Positions 46,353-60,100 of a DNA stretch of 64,000 bases are shown here, in pieces. The notes beneath the pieces are model-generated. The model did not search any database, was not told the DNA's origin, and worked only from the letters and a program-made list of their open reading frames with translations. The stretch is from Syngnathus acus (taxonomy: Eukaryota > Chordata > Actinopteri > Syngnathiformes > Syngnathidae): contig NC_051105.1 of the NCBI RefSeq assembly GCF_901709675.1, forward strand, positions 11,948,604 through 12,012,603, written 5' to 3'. Positions within the stretch are counted from its first letter, which is position 1. The number at the start of each line of letters is the position of its first letter. Position numbers and translations under genes: made by a program.

Positions 46353-49300
46353 TAATTCCATGCATGTCTTTGGATGAGTGACACATTGGGGCCTATTTTG
46401 GTAGACAGGCGTCCCTGTGCCCGGTGTAAAATTTGGGAAAGCGGCTCCCGCCCATTTGGGCATTTTGGCGAACAGAGATGCCACCCTGAACAATTTGGTG
46501 ACAGAGAGTAGACTGCGCTCTGCATAAAAAGGGACGCATGGTAATTTTTAGTGCGGGGCACGTCCAGTTTACGTGTTTGTGATTTCGGCGTTCTGGCGTA
46601 TTGTAGGATGCAACTAACAATCTCATGGCCAAAAGTAGACAAAATTTTGGACTTCTGAAAAGCAGGTTTATTTGGCAGTGCAGATGGCCTAATGCAATTT
46701 TGGTGTATTTGATTGAGGATTTGATGTGTGTAGTGGATGTTGTGATATTTCATCCATAGATGTGACACCAGCATGGACAGTCACTTTGAATCATTGTAAA
46801 AACCATTAACGTCTTACAAATATATTCAACTTAAACTTCCTTATTTAAATTCTTGTCAAAAATGGCTATAGGGGTGTTAGTTGCCTGAAAACACCATCCA
46901 GAACCCAATGACCTTAAAAGGTGAATACTATCCAAAGTGACTCAGTAAAAAGAAAAAAATAACTCAGTGCCAATTATGGAACATCTATCATGTTTCAATT
47001 TACCCTTTCGTCAGCCTCATTTGTGGACCATAACATTTTGTAAAACATTGTTTAGGCCCGATATTTCTCTCTTAATTTTTTTTAGAATTACTTTATAGTA
47101 TAACGTGGTATATGTGATCACTCAAACCAAATATTTACCTTAACATCACTCATGTTCAAATTCACCTCAGCAGTCTATCAAAACAAAAGTTCTGCTTTGA
47201 TGCCACAGATCTTTTTTGTTTTTCCACTTTGACTAAGATGACTACCACTACCCCTCCTATTCTTGTCCCTGCATATTTCGGTGTTGTGTTTTTGGTATGC
47301 TCATGAAAAGACCCGCAAAGAAGGGACAATAGGGCACCTGCCGGAATAATAAACCCTCAGAGAGAAATGCAGCTGGGGCTGAGAGTCATAGAGGAACACT
47401 GATGATGGCCTTGCTTTAAAGTGGTCAGAGATGATCCTTGGCCACACCTTGTAGCCACCCCCCCCTTTTTGGAATTTCCCGTGACACGAAATATTTTACA
47501 CACTCACGCATAGGGACACAAAGCATGCTCACATTTATTCAAACACCTCCCTCCACAAAGTGCCATCCCTATAGAAGAAGGCAGTTTTTGATTTTCCCAT
47601 TGCATTTGCCCATGAGAGTGCAGTACTCCTCTTGAATCTAGACAGAAACTATGTGGACAGAAACAAAGGCCACACTGTTTACATACTGTCTCTGCATTTA
47701 AGTGCTGTGAGCGCATGGAGCGTTAGTCACCAGAATTCCTTTCCCTTTTACAGATTGTTTAAAAATCTCTCATCAGTCCCAAATACCATTAGTGAACTAA
47801 ATTTAGCTGGTCTTCGGGATATGCTGGAGAGAAAAACAGCATGTCTAAAGACATGCATAATTTGGAGAAGGGGTGCCGAGCATGGATTAAATGATAGGGG
47901 TGCTGATAGTTAGGCCACATGCTGTGGTTGACCCACACCAGTTTCAAGTATTGTGCATTTGATGAAAATAGTGTTATTATTCACCTGTGATGATTGATTC
48001 AATTTATGAAATATATATAAATGCGCATGGTGATGGCTTTGTCTCTGTGTGAGTGTTATTGCTTCTGTACAAAAGCGCAGCTCTGTGGTAAACAACAGCC
48101 ACAAACAACATTATGTAGTCCCTGCTAAGCAATTACTGCTTTGCGGCGAGGCAAATTGGTTCAAAGATGCAACAAGTTGAGAGCTGACAAAAAACATGCA
48201 CCAATATGACCTCTGACCCAAGCTACTTAAAGCCACTTGTCTGGGAAATCGCCAGTAAGACTCTTGCTACAACAAAAAGAAATAATCCAGGAACATAATC
48301 CATGAATTTTCCTCTTATTTTATATCTTGAAAAATATCATTGAGTCAAAAGAAGCCATGTGACATGCGACCTCATCTACCTTGGTAAAATTGATAAGATT
48401 GTTAGTATATATTTTCAAGGCTTACTTCAAAGTGTAAATTGCAACTGACAGAACCATGAACAGAAGTGCATCGTGGATCAGATTCATTTCATCTAAATTT
48501 AGGTTTTTAAAATGGTTCTGATTACCAAAATTATCTTTGGAATTCTGATTGGGAGATTTATCTAAAGTAGCGTCAATTCAAAAAATATAATCTCCTATGA
48601 GACCCCGGCTATTTTATGAGCATCAGTCACAATCTTCTGTCGGTGATATTTCCACATACAAAGAAACCAGATGATAGAAACCTACTGGTTTTTTTTTGGT
48701 TTTTTTTAAACAAAGCAAAGTTGCATACAGCCAGGTTCTTGCTTTTAGATGCGAGTTCTTTTCCAATGGTGGGGTTGTAACTCAAATTTGTATGTATGTC
48801 AGAACACAGCATAGTGTATCACTAACTTTAGCAATAGTGAGTCATAATTGTAGTAAATAATTGCACGAAAAATACTATAAATAGATGAATAATCAATTGA
48901 AAAACGCTAACTACGGCAGTAATTATAGCATGCCTTCTTGTGCCGCATTATGTTGTAATTTTATCATACTTTGTAGACTAGCAAACTTGGCACCCTTTAC
49001 AAATTTGAAATCACATACATATATATTGGGAATAAGGATGCCCCTGAATAGCAACTCAGCGACTAAATTTGTGTGTCCAAACAATACTAAGCTGTGCTGA
49101 AATGGTAACCCGCAATTGCCACAAAGATATGATAATTGTGATGTTGATATTTAAATTTGGACCCGGTAATCACAAAAACTAAAGTAACAACATAGGTCAG
49201 TGAAAAAAAAAAATCAATGAGAGAGGATCTCTGTCGTTGATTACATCCATCCAGTGTAGGTACCCTGTATTATGCATTGCAATGCTCAATTCACTGCCTG

Positions 49301-51839
49301 GATGTGAAGCAATTCTCGGGCCAGCATTAGCCACCATAGACAAATGAGAGCTTTGTGTACTCTGGAAGGAGTCAGGAGGTCACTACGGTGGAAGGTGGGG
49401 TGAGGAGGTGAGGTTTAGGGGTTGACAGGGAGACATAGTTTTTGGGGGGTGGTGACAAGGTTTCAGTTGTTTTGCTAAATTGGGAAGGAACAACCCCGAC
49501 ATTATGACATGCGGACTCACAAAAATACACTTACACATCACACACTGTGCCACTGTGACCCTGCCACCTCTTTCACTGCAGCATTCATGAGGGTGAAAGT
49601 TAAACAGAGCTACAAATCTGATGAAAACATTTAGAGGCAGCGCTAATGGTTCAACCCCCCCACACACGCACACACACAACTTCCACACCACCCTTGTTGG
49701 CCACGCGTGACCAGTCAAGTGTTGCTTTTGTTGTCAACCTGAATGTCTTTCAGCCCATAGTATTCATCCAACATGCACATGCTTCCCCAAATGTATATGA
49801 ACTGACAATGATGTGCATGCGTAACGTTGAAAACAAAACTTCTGGTACAAAGTATCTTGCTGAAAACACATTAGAGAGATGGTTTACCAGTCGCAGGAAA
49901 TGAGGTTTAACTGAAATGTTTGTTTTTTTACGCGGCTGTTGGCTTTATTAACGTGACAAAGAAGAGGAACAGAGAATAAAATGCAGGGATAAAATGCAGC
50001 CATTAAAAATAATTGGATTGATGAAGTTTTTTGCTCATTAATGTTCACAAATATGCTTTCATGTTGCAAAGCCATTTTACTCCTCCAGTAATCCGTCTGT
50101 GAGAGAGCTTACAAAGACCACAGTCCACGTTTCTTCAAAGGTCAAAATGTCACTTTGGGTTGCAGGGAGAAGTAAACAGGAGAGGAATAAGCCTCCTGTC
50201 TTAGGGGGCCCTGCACCATAAATCCTTAGAATAAGAGTGCCTCGACATGATCTCTAAAAAGCTGAAACATGAGGTCATGCTTAAATTGTGAGTAATAGAA
50301 AGCCCGTTGTGTTAGTTCACTGAACTCGTTTGTTATCAAAGTGCTAATATGTTGTTAAAAAATGTTTTCCACGGATTGGTCTTGTATGTTTAAGGAAATA
50401 AAATATGTAGGTCTATATTTACATTGCTTTTTATTGATTTTAGTATTATAACTATCGGGAAAGAAGATGATCATCTCATTTAGCGCATTTTTCCACGTCA
50501 CTCGGTGAAACACAAGCAATGTGATGCAGAGGAATGCTGAACCCCAGGCAATGAATAGTCATAAATTCATTAGTGAGTGCGTAACAGGCTGGATTGAAAG
50601 AATGAAAGCTATTGCAGTGATAAACCAGTTGACCCCGTCAACTTGGCAGCTGTCATGACCTCAACCTGTGGCGGTATTAGAGGGAGGGCAGAAGGATAAT
50701 ATTTGTTCAAGCTGATACCTAAGGGTTGGAGAGGTTGTGTGCCTGTGTGCGTGTGTGTATGTGCTTATGTGAGTGCGAACCATATTGGTGTTGTGTCATG
50801 TTTAAAAAACACACATTTTGTCTATGTGAATGACTTTGGGACACTATACAGGGTCTATTGTTTGAATAATTTGGCATTAAAGGATGTGAAGTGATGAACC
50901 CAAAAGGTCATTTCTGTACATGTTACGTGCGTGTTTGCATTTGGAGAATCACACGACTATAACAGGATTTTGGATGCGTGGTGTCGATTTATTGTCATGG
51001 ACTGCAGCTTCTATCCTGACGGTGCAGTTGTTGCCATGCAAGTTGACAGCTACAAACCAGCTGCAGAGTATTGCTTTAGAAAGTATAAATTCTTTCAGAC
51101 CTTTATTGTTTTATTTTCTTTCGCTTCTTCTGGTGAGTCATGTTGCCATCCAGGTACAGTTATTGAGTTACACTGATCCCTCCCTTATGCGCTATTTGCC
51201 CCGCAGCCAAACAAATCTCTCATCAGCAGATCCTGATAGATCTATTTTAAGCATTTATCATATGATTGGGATTCGCGTTCGTTTAGATGTAATCAAAACA
51301 TTTCACATAATCTAGCTGTTGTTAGGTGTTGGCACAAACAGATGATGACACATGAAACCTGGCGTCGTTGCAATGGTGAACCTACCTTGTGAAACAAAAA
51401 CACGGCTTGCAGCAAATCCATTGCAGGAATTTGACCAAGGCACCTCAGTGAAATACATCATATTGGCATTGTGTGCACACTGCAGACAAATTGGAATCGG
51501 TCAGGTATGTGAATCTGCGTGCTGGCTGATAATATACTTGACACTGAAACCCTTAATCATAGGTGTAATTACTGCTCTGGCTAATGGGAGGTAATCAGTC
51601 CTGACAGATGGTGGCCAGTCATGTGTTGCAAGCTGAAGTGTGAAGCATGTGTTTTTCTTGTTGTTTTCCAAATCCTTCAGCCACACCTTTTCAGTTGGGG
51701 AGATAGGATAAGGCCAAAACACCTTTCCTCAGAAAGGTATTTGGGACTCTGACAGAGCAACAACAACCTCGAGACTAACCCATTTTCCTGAGGAACAAAA
51801 AACAAGACACGTAGAGTGAGTTTTACAGTTACAAAATAG
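46353..51839. other. Largely unique DNA downstream of inhbb
   Basis: 46375-46790 looks like a further decayed repeat (GGGGCCTATTTTGGTAGACA). The rest has few repeats. Stretches such as 48100-48260, 50060-50240 and 50560-50700 have balanced composition and transcription-factor-like motifs (TTCAAAGGTCA near 50136, GCAATTACTG near 48130). They are candidates for regulatory conservation, unproven. No gene seen. Confidence 0.4.
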
Positions 51840-53376
51840 TTTAAGAAAACATTTTATTTTACATAAACTGTACAGACATCATTTATTTGGCTAAATAATT
51901 CTTACACAGAAACTAAAATAGTGTTTTATTAAATAGAAAACTGAAACAAAAAAAATAGAACTAAAGATGAAAAATGTTGCCTATTGACTAAGAGAATCAT
52001 TTATTGTACCCTGATACAAGTAGGCCTTTTGCAGATGATCAAAACAGTATCATACACTCAATGACCATGCCCTCTTGGTACAATGGCTAATATCATGGCC
52101 TCTTTGGTTCCATTAGTTATGTAAAATACCTCTGACACAAAATTCAGTTTCTTTACTTACTATAAAAATAACTTTTCAATGGCAGTTTTTGTTTTACTAA
52201 TCCTGCAACTTTTCAGTGCAAACATCACAACAATCATTCGCCTTAGAAAGGATGCGAAAGATTACATTTCAAGTATTAAGAGTCGAGGACTGAAGAGGAA
52301 AAGGGTGAGAAAGCAAACACAAAATACACAGAAATTTTCAGAGGAAGAGCATTCAGTCTAACAGGGCATGTTGTAGTATGGGTATAGTTTACTATACATT
52401 GCATAGCTCATGTGGCACTTATTTAGTGATATGACAGGACACTCAGTACCCCTTGGAAGGCAATTCTTTATACAAGTGCTAATCAGGCTGTGCATTTCAG
52501 TTTCTCCAAGTGCTGCACTGCACTGTGGTGACCCACCAAAATGAATGGCTCTGTCTCCGCGTGTCCACTTCCACAAAGCATTATTGGGCAGAAGGAATGA
52601 GTTCTGTCCCGGTGCGCAAGTGAAGTGCACTTCTCAGATCTGTCTAGTCCGGGTCATCACATGGTTACAGGGCCTGCAGCGCTCTTGATAGGCAGGAAGC
52701 TGAGGTTCGAGGCCTGCAATTAAGGGTGAAAATAACGACAGCAGCTCTGTGGAGGACTTTCTTTTGCCGCTGCAATGCGGAGGGAATAATCCTGTGAGGC
52801 ATTAAGCGCTGCTGGTCTAATTCCACCAGAGGACAGTCAGACTGTGTCTGTCGGCATTCGAGTGAAGTGCTTTTGTTCTGAATTGTGTGAGCTGATGAAT
52901 TGTCAGTGCTTTAAAAAAAAAAAAAAGTCTGACATGTGCTTAAAGTACTTAGGGGCCTGAGGAACGGGTTGAGAAGTCTGGGGACAAAGCCAATAATGTC
53001 ACTGGCTGATCATGTCACTTTCCTTAAATAATTCTTATTTTCTTATAGGTGTTGCTCGGCCAATATATTTTATTTAAAATGGCAAAGTAGCGCAAAAGTA
53101 CCATTTGGTGATCTTCATTCCCTTCTCCTCCCAATGCCGTCTAATTCAAACTCAGACAGCAAGGATATCACTCAGTCTGATAAATACATACACTCATATA
53201 GAACAGGTGCAACCAAGCCTCCGCACATTTTGATACTAGATTACACTACAGTGTGTCTCACCTGCACGTACAGTAGCAATAGATTTCTTGTACTGTATAT
53301 GTATACTGTACAACGTCACCTGTTTGTACAAAAGGCCTTGCTGACATTTCAGAGAAAATTAAGGGCCAAAATGGAC
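51840..53376 (-). other. inhbb: Probable 3' UTR of inhbb
   Basis: The region follows the inhbb stop on the minus strand. Poly(A) signals AATAAA (TTTATT on the plus strand) occur at 53069-53074, 51882-51887 and 51853-51858. The last pair, with T/A-rich flanks, is a plausible main end, giving a UTR of about 1.5 kb. Which site is used cannot be told from sequence. The short frames inside have no domain. Confidence 0.35.
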
Positions 53377-54191
53377 TCATGCACAGCCACACTCCTCCAC
53401 AATCATGTTGGGCACATCTCTCTTAACAATGTTGTACTCATCATCAAAGTAGAGCATAGACATAGTACTCAGTTTGGTGGGGATGCAGCAGGAATTGACC
53501 GAACCTGGGTTAATTCCTCTCATGCGGTACTGGTTTACCACTGCTGTGTGGAAGGATGCAGCCGATCCTGGCATGTAAGCTGGGCAACTTCCTTCACAGT
53601 AGTTGCCGTAATAGCCTGCAGGTGCAATGATCCAGTCGTTCCACCCGATGAGACGGAAATCAATATAGAACTGCTGCCGGCAGCATAGACCCCCGCTCGT
53701 GCCGTCACATTCCAGCCCACGCTTGCGAATGCGGTGTTTTCCGTCCACTTGTCTTGCACGGACCACCAGGAATGGCCGGTGGGACGGGTCACCTGGGTCC
53801 ACCAGCACCGGAGCTACTCCAGCCATCTCACATCCCTCGCAGTGGACCTCAAGGTTCTGTCGACGGCTACCTTTGCCAAACACTGCCCGCACTGCCTCTA
53901 AGAGTGGGAAAGTGTGCCAACCACTGCGTTTCAGCTCAACACGCTTCTCCACCAGGGCCCAGCGCCCTGTGACCCTTCCACCCACTCCTTCTGGCACTTC
54001 TTCTACACTGCTCACAGCTCCAGTTTCCTGGTAGCGGATCTTGACTGTCACCTTCCTTCGCAGGCCTTTCTCAGGACCAGTCGGCAACACCCGAAAGAAG
54101 AGCCACAAGTTTGCCTGTGACACATACAGGTTCTGGTTGCCTTCATTGGAGATGAGGAAGAAAAGACTGGACTTTGAGGATGTGTACTCAT
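53377..54191 (-). CDS. inhbb: inhbb exon 2 (propeptide end and mature activin domain)
   Basis: The acceptor is a T-rich tract ending TGTCCCCCGCAG at 54192. The exon opens AT|GAG|TAC, which with G from exon 1 gives Asp, so phase 1. It encodes [19 protein letters not shown] of the propeptide, the RIRKR site and the mature domain (53380-53718), and stops with TGA at 53377-53379. Confidence 0.95.
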
Positions 54192-57100
54192 CTGCGGGGG
54201 ACACAATAAAAATAAAAACATCATCAGTACAAACAAGGAAATTATGGCATATATCTTTGTATTTGTAGTTTGTTCAAACCTCAGAAATTTCAAATGCGAA
54301 CATAGTATCTCAAATTATTCACAGATGCCATACTATATCAATGAGTCACTGAAGCCTCCTGCACATTGTTTGTATTTACCGTAATTTACGAACTATAAGC
54401 TGCTACTTTGCACATGCTTTGAAACCTGCGGTTTATAGTCCAGTGTGGCTTATTTTTCATGATATTATAAAAGGATTTGTTTTGGTAATACAGGTAATAG
54501 AAATGAGGACATTTCATTTAAAACACCTGTGGTTTATAGTCCAGTGCAGTTTACATTTGAACAAAACAGGGTTTTCCACTAATTTTAGCTGGTGTGGCTT
54601 ATATTCAGATGCGTCTTAACATCCGGAAATTACGGTAATTTGATTTTGCCATGAGCTCATTATGCAGTATACTATTTTTTTCCAGAGGCCATTCATCATC
54701 TTTACTCAGGTTTTGCATCTTCACTGGTAAATACAATAATTTACAATATGTAGAAATATAAATTACACTGTAGACACACACACAGGGTGTGTGTAAAATG
54801 AAATATGAACTGCTGATTTTATCAAAAGAGAAGCAATACGCAGATGGCAATATCAGGTGGATTGAGTATGTCATTTTGATGCTATGCGAATTGGATGGAA
54901 GAGAGAATAAAGCAGCCACTTATTCTACTACTGTGTCCGGCCATGCTCTTTGACTTGTGAGTGACTGTGTGGATGAGGTGCTTCTGTAAACTTTCCCCTT
55001 TCCCAATCAAAAACGATCCTAGCTATCCGTAACACTGTAATAAAGCAGTGAAAAATATCAAACAGCCCACTTCGAACCTCTTTAAATTGGTCAAGTTAAT
55101 TCATCAAACCACTAGCGCTAAGGTTTATGTGCTAGTACGGCTTCGTAGTTTCGTATGGTCCTTATATCATCCATTCAAAATACTACTTGAAAATGTATTT
55201 ATGACCAAAAAAAAAAAAATAACTGGGGACCATGACCAAATCGCGTTAGACAGAAAGTCGCATAGGATCAAAGCGAGTAAAATCGAGATTTAGGTGTAGT
55301 GTTAATAGTGATTTTAATATCAATACAAATAATTACAATAATTATTTTGCCGTGTCTAACTTTGCGCCCCAAGTATTCAAACTCAGCGGTCCCAAACCTT
55401 TTTAGCACTTCGGACTAGATTATTGTCAGACAATATTTTCATGGATCGGTGTTTGATGACGTCACGATTTTTGCGAAGAAAACGTCTAAAAACAATTCTA
55501 GAAAAAAAATAATTAAATCAAAATCAAATGTCGAAAGCATCAATAAAGCAAATAATTAACGACTGCACATTGTTTTTAGAAGTTTTCTTCGCAAAAATCG
55601 TCCGTGTTTAAATTACAATCCAATTTCCGCAAAGCAGACCAACAACGATCTAAAAAGTCATCGTACCAGCTAACCATATAGCATGACGTCTTCAAAAGGT
55701 TTAGGTCCCTGAGCCGATCTGAACACCGAGTGGATGTGGTACCTACACCGGCTTTTAAGGTGTGGCGGATAAATACAACAAAATAAAATGATATGAACGG
55801 CATAAAAACAATGGTATTGTGGTGCCGAAGAAAAAGACCAGGAATCGGAAGAACAACAACAGAAGTGCGTTACCACAAAAACACCACGTTCCCAAAAAAC
55901 CCATAAACACCTCCTTTCCACGGGGAAATTCTGTATGTGAACACCACAGTATAAGATAACAATAAACACGAATCCACTGTGGAACTTTACTAGCAGCATC
56001 CTCATTAAATCGCGCCAACAACGTAACATGAGTAATTTATGTTATGTTATGTTCACGTCACTGAGAACGAATTAGCGTCGAGATCCGGGGTTCTACTGTA
56101 GTTTGATAGGTCTGATGATGTTTCAGCTTTTGTACGTTCATACACTTTTTACCAAGAATCCTGCCCAGTTGGGTAAATGAAGCCCCAATTTGTTAAGTGA
56201 CAGGGCCAAAGAGCAAGAGATTGAAGAGATGTGCACTGAGGAAGACAACATGAAAGAATAAAGATGTAAGTAAAAAAGGTGTTAGGGTGGTGGACACAGC
56301 CAAGATCCCTGGGGGGTTCATCGAGTTCACTGTTAGCACCCTACTGAGCCCCACCCATTCCCTCCTCCTTCCATGTGCAAGTACCCTAAGAGTGACAGCA
56401 CAAAGCCCCCTGTGAGGCACTGGGAGACAGCCGCGCAGCAGCCCACTATTGAAACACGTGGCTTTCCAGCAAAATGCATGATGGGGGGGGGGGGATAAAA
56501 TCAATTTACATGACACTGGCCACTTTCTAAAAGGGTACAAAGAAGAGATTCCAGAAGTCTAAAGGTGACGGTGGGTTTAGTAGACAGAGAAAAAAAAACT
56601 GCCAATGAGAGCTCAATTATGTCTTCCAATTTACCCAAAGGCATCTTGAAAGGTTTCTATTTCAGGAACGTTGGCACAAGTTCTTAAGCAAAGCATTGCC
56701 CTAAAAGTGGCTAAATCACTTTGTTTGCAGACTGATTAGTGTTTGTCAGTGTCAACATGTGGCCACCAAAGATGGCCCTCTCTTTAAGGCGCCCCATGCC
56801 TCTTGCTCCTGTATACCACAGCTTTACATTTACACACAGACTTGTTCAGACCAGCTCAAGCTCAAGCACTGTACATGCACACACATTTCCATCCATCCAT
56901 GCACACAACCACCGCCATGCTAAGCAATACATTAAAATAGCAGCCCTCCCTATCCTGCTGGCTATCAAGAGTGCAGTGAGTACATTCTTACATAAAGGAC
57001 TCTGATTAACTACAGCTTTCATTTGTGATGGCAGTAAAAGCCCCTTTGAGCTGCATTTAACCCCCCCTCACGGACACACATCACCATGCATGGTACTTGT

Positions 57101-60100
57101 CCCGACAACGCCAAGCTTTAGAAAGTCTTAAAACTGGGGGAGCTTTCAAAGAAACAAGAATACAGCGACAGTATGATTAACAGTCAGAGACACATTTGAG
57201 GTTTCTAAGAAATGATCTTGAATAAAAGTGCTTCATTTTAGCGCGACAAGTTTACATTGACAATTTAAATTGACTATTTATTTATTTATTTGTTTGTTTG
57301 TTTGTTTGTTTGTTTGTTTGTTTGTGGTTGCGATATGTCCTGAATACAAGGTGCTTCATTCATAATTTTCTGTCTAAATTGTGCACTCGTGTACAGAATT
57401 GCTCTTCAGCATAACTAAAAGTCAAAACCCTTATCTTGTACAAAGTTTGAACGATAAACGCAGAAAGTTACCAAAACGTCATCATAATCAAACAAATGTA
57501 TTAACAAATTGCAGACACTGTTCTGACAAATGTACAATTCAAAATATGATATTATAAAAATCAACAATTAACTGACATGAATGTATTTTGAATGTAAAGG
57601 CTTTACTTCGGTCCAGAAAATAATTATCTGAGTACTATATATATAGCTATTTATTCTATTCTATAGATTATTTCAATGTTGAAAGCACACGGGGAGCTTA
57701 CAAAGCAAATTACTTTTTGCCACTAATGGTCCCTTTGAGGATTTTTCTTTTCATCCATTATTTCAGACAGTTTTGAACTGGCCCTGACACGTCTTACCTG
57801 ACCCAGCAGAGTGAGGTTGCTCGTGAATATCAGCAGTTAGGACACCTGGGTGGGCTTGTGTGGATAATGGGTTGCTTCAGCTTGTCCTTACCTGCGCCAC
57901 AAGGCTCTGTGGCCCAGGTGAGGAAAGCATGGAAGCAGGCGAGCTGGCAGTGAAGCAACTCATTACTCACGGCCGCTAGACACGACGGCGTGTCACTAAA
58001 AGATGAGGGTGTGCCCACGCCGCGGTACTTCTAAACATGAGCCAAGGAGTGTGCGCTTATTGCTACCATTGTTCAGGCATGATGAGGATGGTGGGCCTGG
58101 CTTGAAATGCCAAATCTTTGGCCTGACGTAAATGCTCCTTCTGCTCTGGTTTGACACTGCTATTGTTGGTGTAAACTGGAGATGCAGTCATTAATGAATT
58201 ATGTATTGGATCATAAGGTATACAGTGAAAGGTCAAGGCTGAAGCATATACTTGTGGAAAATATTTGGAGCAGGTCTGAGAGCGTGATGCGAGACACCTC
58301 CCACATGAAAGAGTGTCGTCCTAAAGTAAACCTGCCAACCTGATACCGCACTGTTGAGGTAGCGGATTACTTCCCATCATTAAGCATCCTCTCTCACCAA
58401 CGTTCATTTTGAAAGACAGCAATTATCAGAAACCAAGCAGCTCCGAACGAAACCTCTCTATTGTAGTTGTTCCTCAGTTGCTTTGAGCAGAGTTGAACTT
58501 AGGTCATTGTCACTTGTGCACATCAGAAAAGCAGTTTCTCATTTCTTTGAACAAGTTTCAAACTCTTTGGCACATCCATTATGGCACTATGGCACAAATG
58601 GATTATGTACAATGTTCCGCTGTTTGCTACATTATCAAATTCTCATGCCATGTTGATCAAAATGCATGACAATGGGTCTCTGTTGAATTATCTCACACTC
58701 CACAACATTTTAGCATTAGTATATTAAACAAGTATTTTCATGCGAAATGGTTAGGCAAGTTGTCAAAAAATGTCTCTATATATTTCTATACATTTCGATT
58801 CATTACATTTTTCCCCAGGTGAATCTTGACTCCTAATGAAGGGAAACATTTGTTCAACCAAAGATCCATTTTCTGAAATAGCTCATAGCAAGTAAAAATA
58901 TTTGTTGTGATGTGTATACAAATTTGTGGTCCTTGGACTACAGTGTAATTCCTACAGTGTTGTACAAGAGATTGTTCACATTTCTACTTTTTGGATGTTT
59001 GATTGTGCAATGCAGTGCTGTCTTTTCCTTTCTGCAAAGTACAGAGCAAGTTCTTTCAGCAAAGTACAGTGCAAACAGTTGAGGGGAAATATGAATCTCA
59101 CCTAGCAATCTATCGTTCACTTGCACTAAGGTGTGACGTAAAATCTAGAATAACTGTCTGCAAAACATTAGCCGCAGTTTACATCAGAACATCCCTACAA
59201 AGGACACTGTTAGATTGACAACATTATCCAAAAACAATGACACAAGTACTTCTGATGGCACTCCCATAATTATTGATGCAAATGCCGTATTCACTTATGA
59301 AGCTGTACTAATAATTTTGAGAATAAATGGCTTTGTCAGGAGAATCATTGTGTCTCTCTAAATTAACTGTGTTGAGAAATTTCTGTTTTGCAAATGCCTA
59401 TTCTGATCCAAGATATGTACCAATGTGACTAAGAAACATTGTAAGTCCCCGATCCACCACTAACTGGCCTCTTCTTCCTCACCTGCCTCACCTCATTTGA
59501 ACTAGAGAAGTAGAAGAGAAGCGAAACCACCCTTACACAACAAAACAACACAATATCATCATCATCACCATCATCATCATCACCACTCCTTTCCTGGATC
59601 ACTATACTTCACTTGTCAACATGCCTTATCTCAGACTGGAAAACAACAACAACAGTTGAGCCTCCTGGTGCAAGTTTGCCTGGCTTTCTTGAGACCTTGC
59701 CTCTGAGCCCCACCCCAGCTGGCAGTATGTGATCTGTGGGTCTTGAGCCAGCTGGCCAGGAGGCAAACGGGGACTGGGGAGCAGGGACCCAAGCCAGCTC
59801 TGTCGTACAATACCGCACAAAAGCTCAAAGGTGTGAGGAAGAATAGAGCTAAACAGAAAAAAAACAGAAATAGAAGAAGAAGAAGCAAAGGAGCCCGGTG
59901 GACATTAAGAATGACAAAAACATGCTTTACAACACTGCATTATAGGCACACACACAATATCACCCCCGCCCTCACCCTCCAGCATCGCCAGCATTCACCC
60001 CTCCACCCACACTCACCCCATTCTCTTCCAACGACTCAAATGTCACATGCATTATTCTGCACAATTTCTTTTGTTTTCTCAGTTTTCCTCCCTTATCGTT

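Noticed and set aside
50920-51315. 131-codon frame
   Set aside because: No domain, no splice or start context, overlapping another frame; likely chance.
53134-53688. 184-codon plus-strand frame overlapping inhbb exon 2
   Set aside because: Antisense to the mature activin domain and without any recognisable domain.
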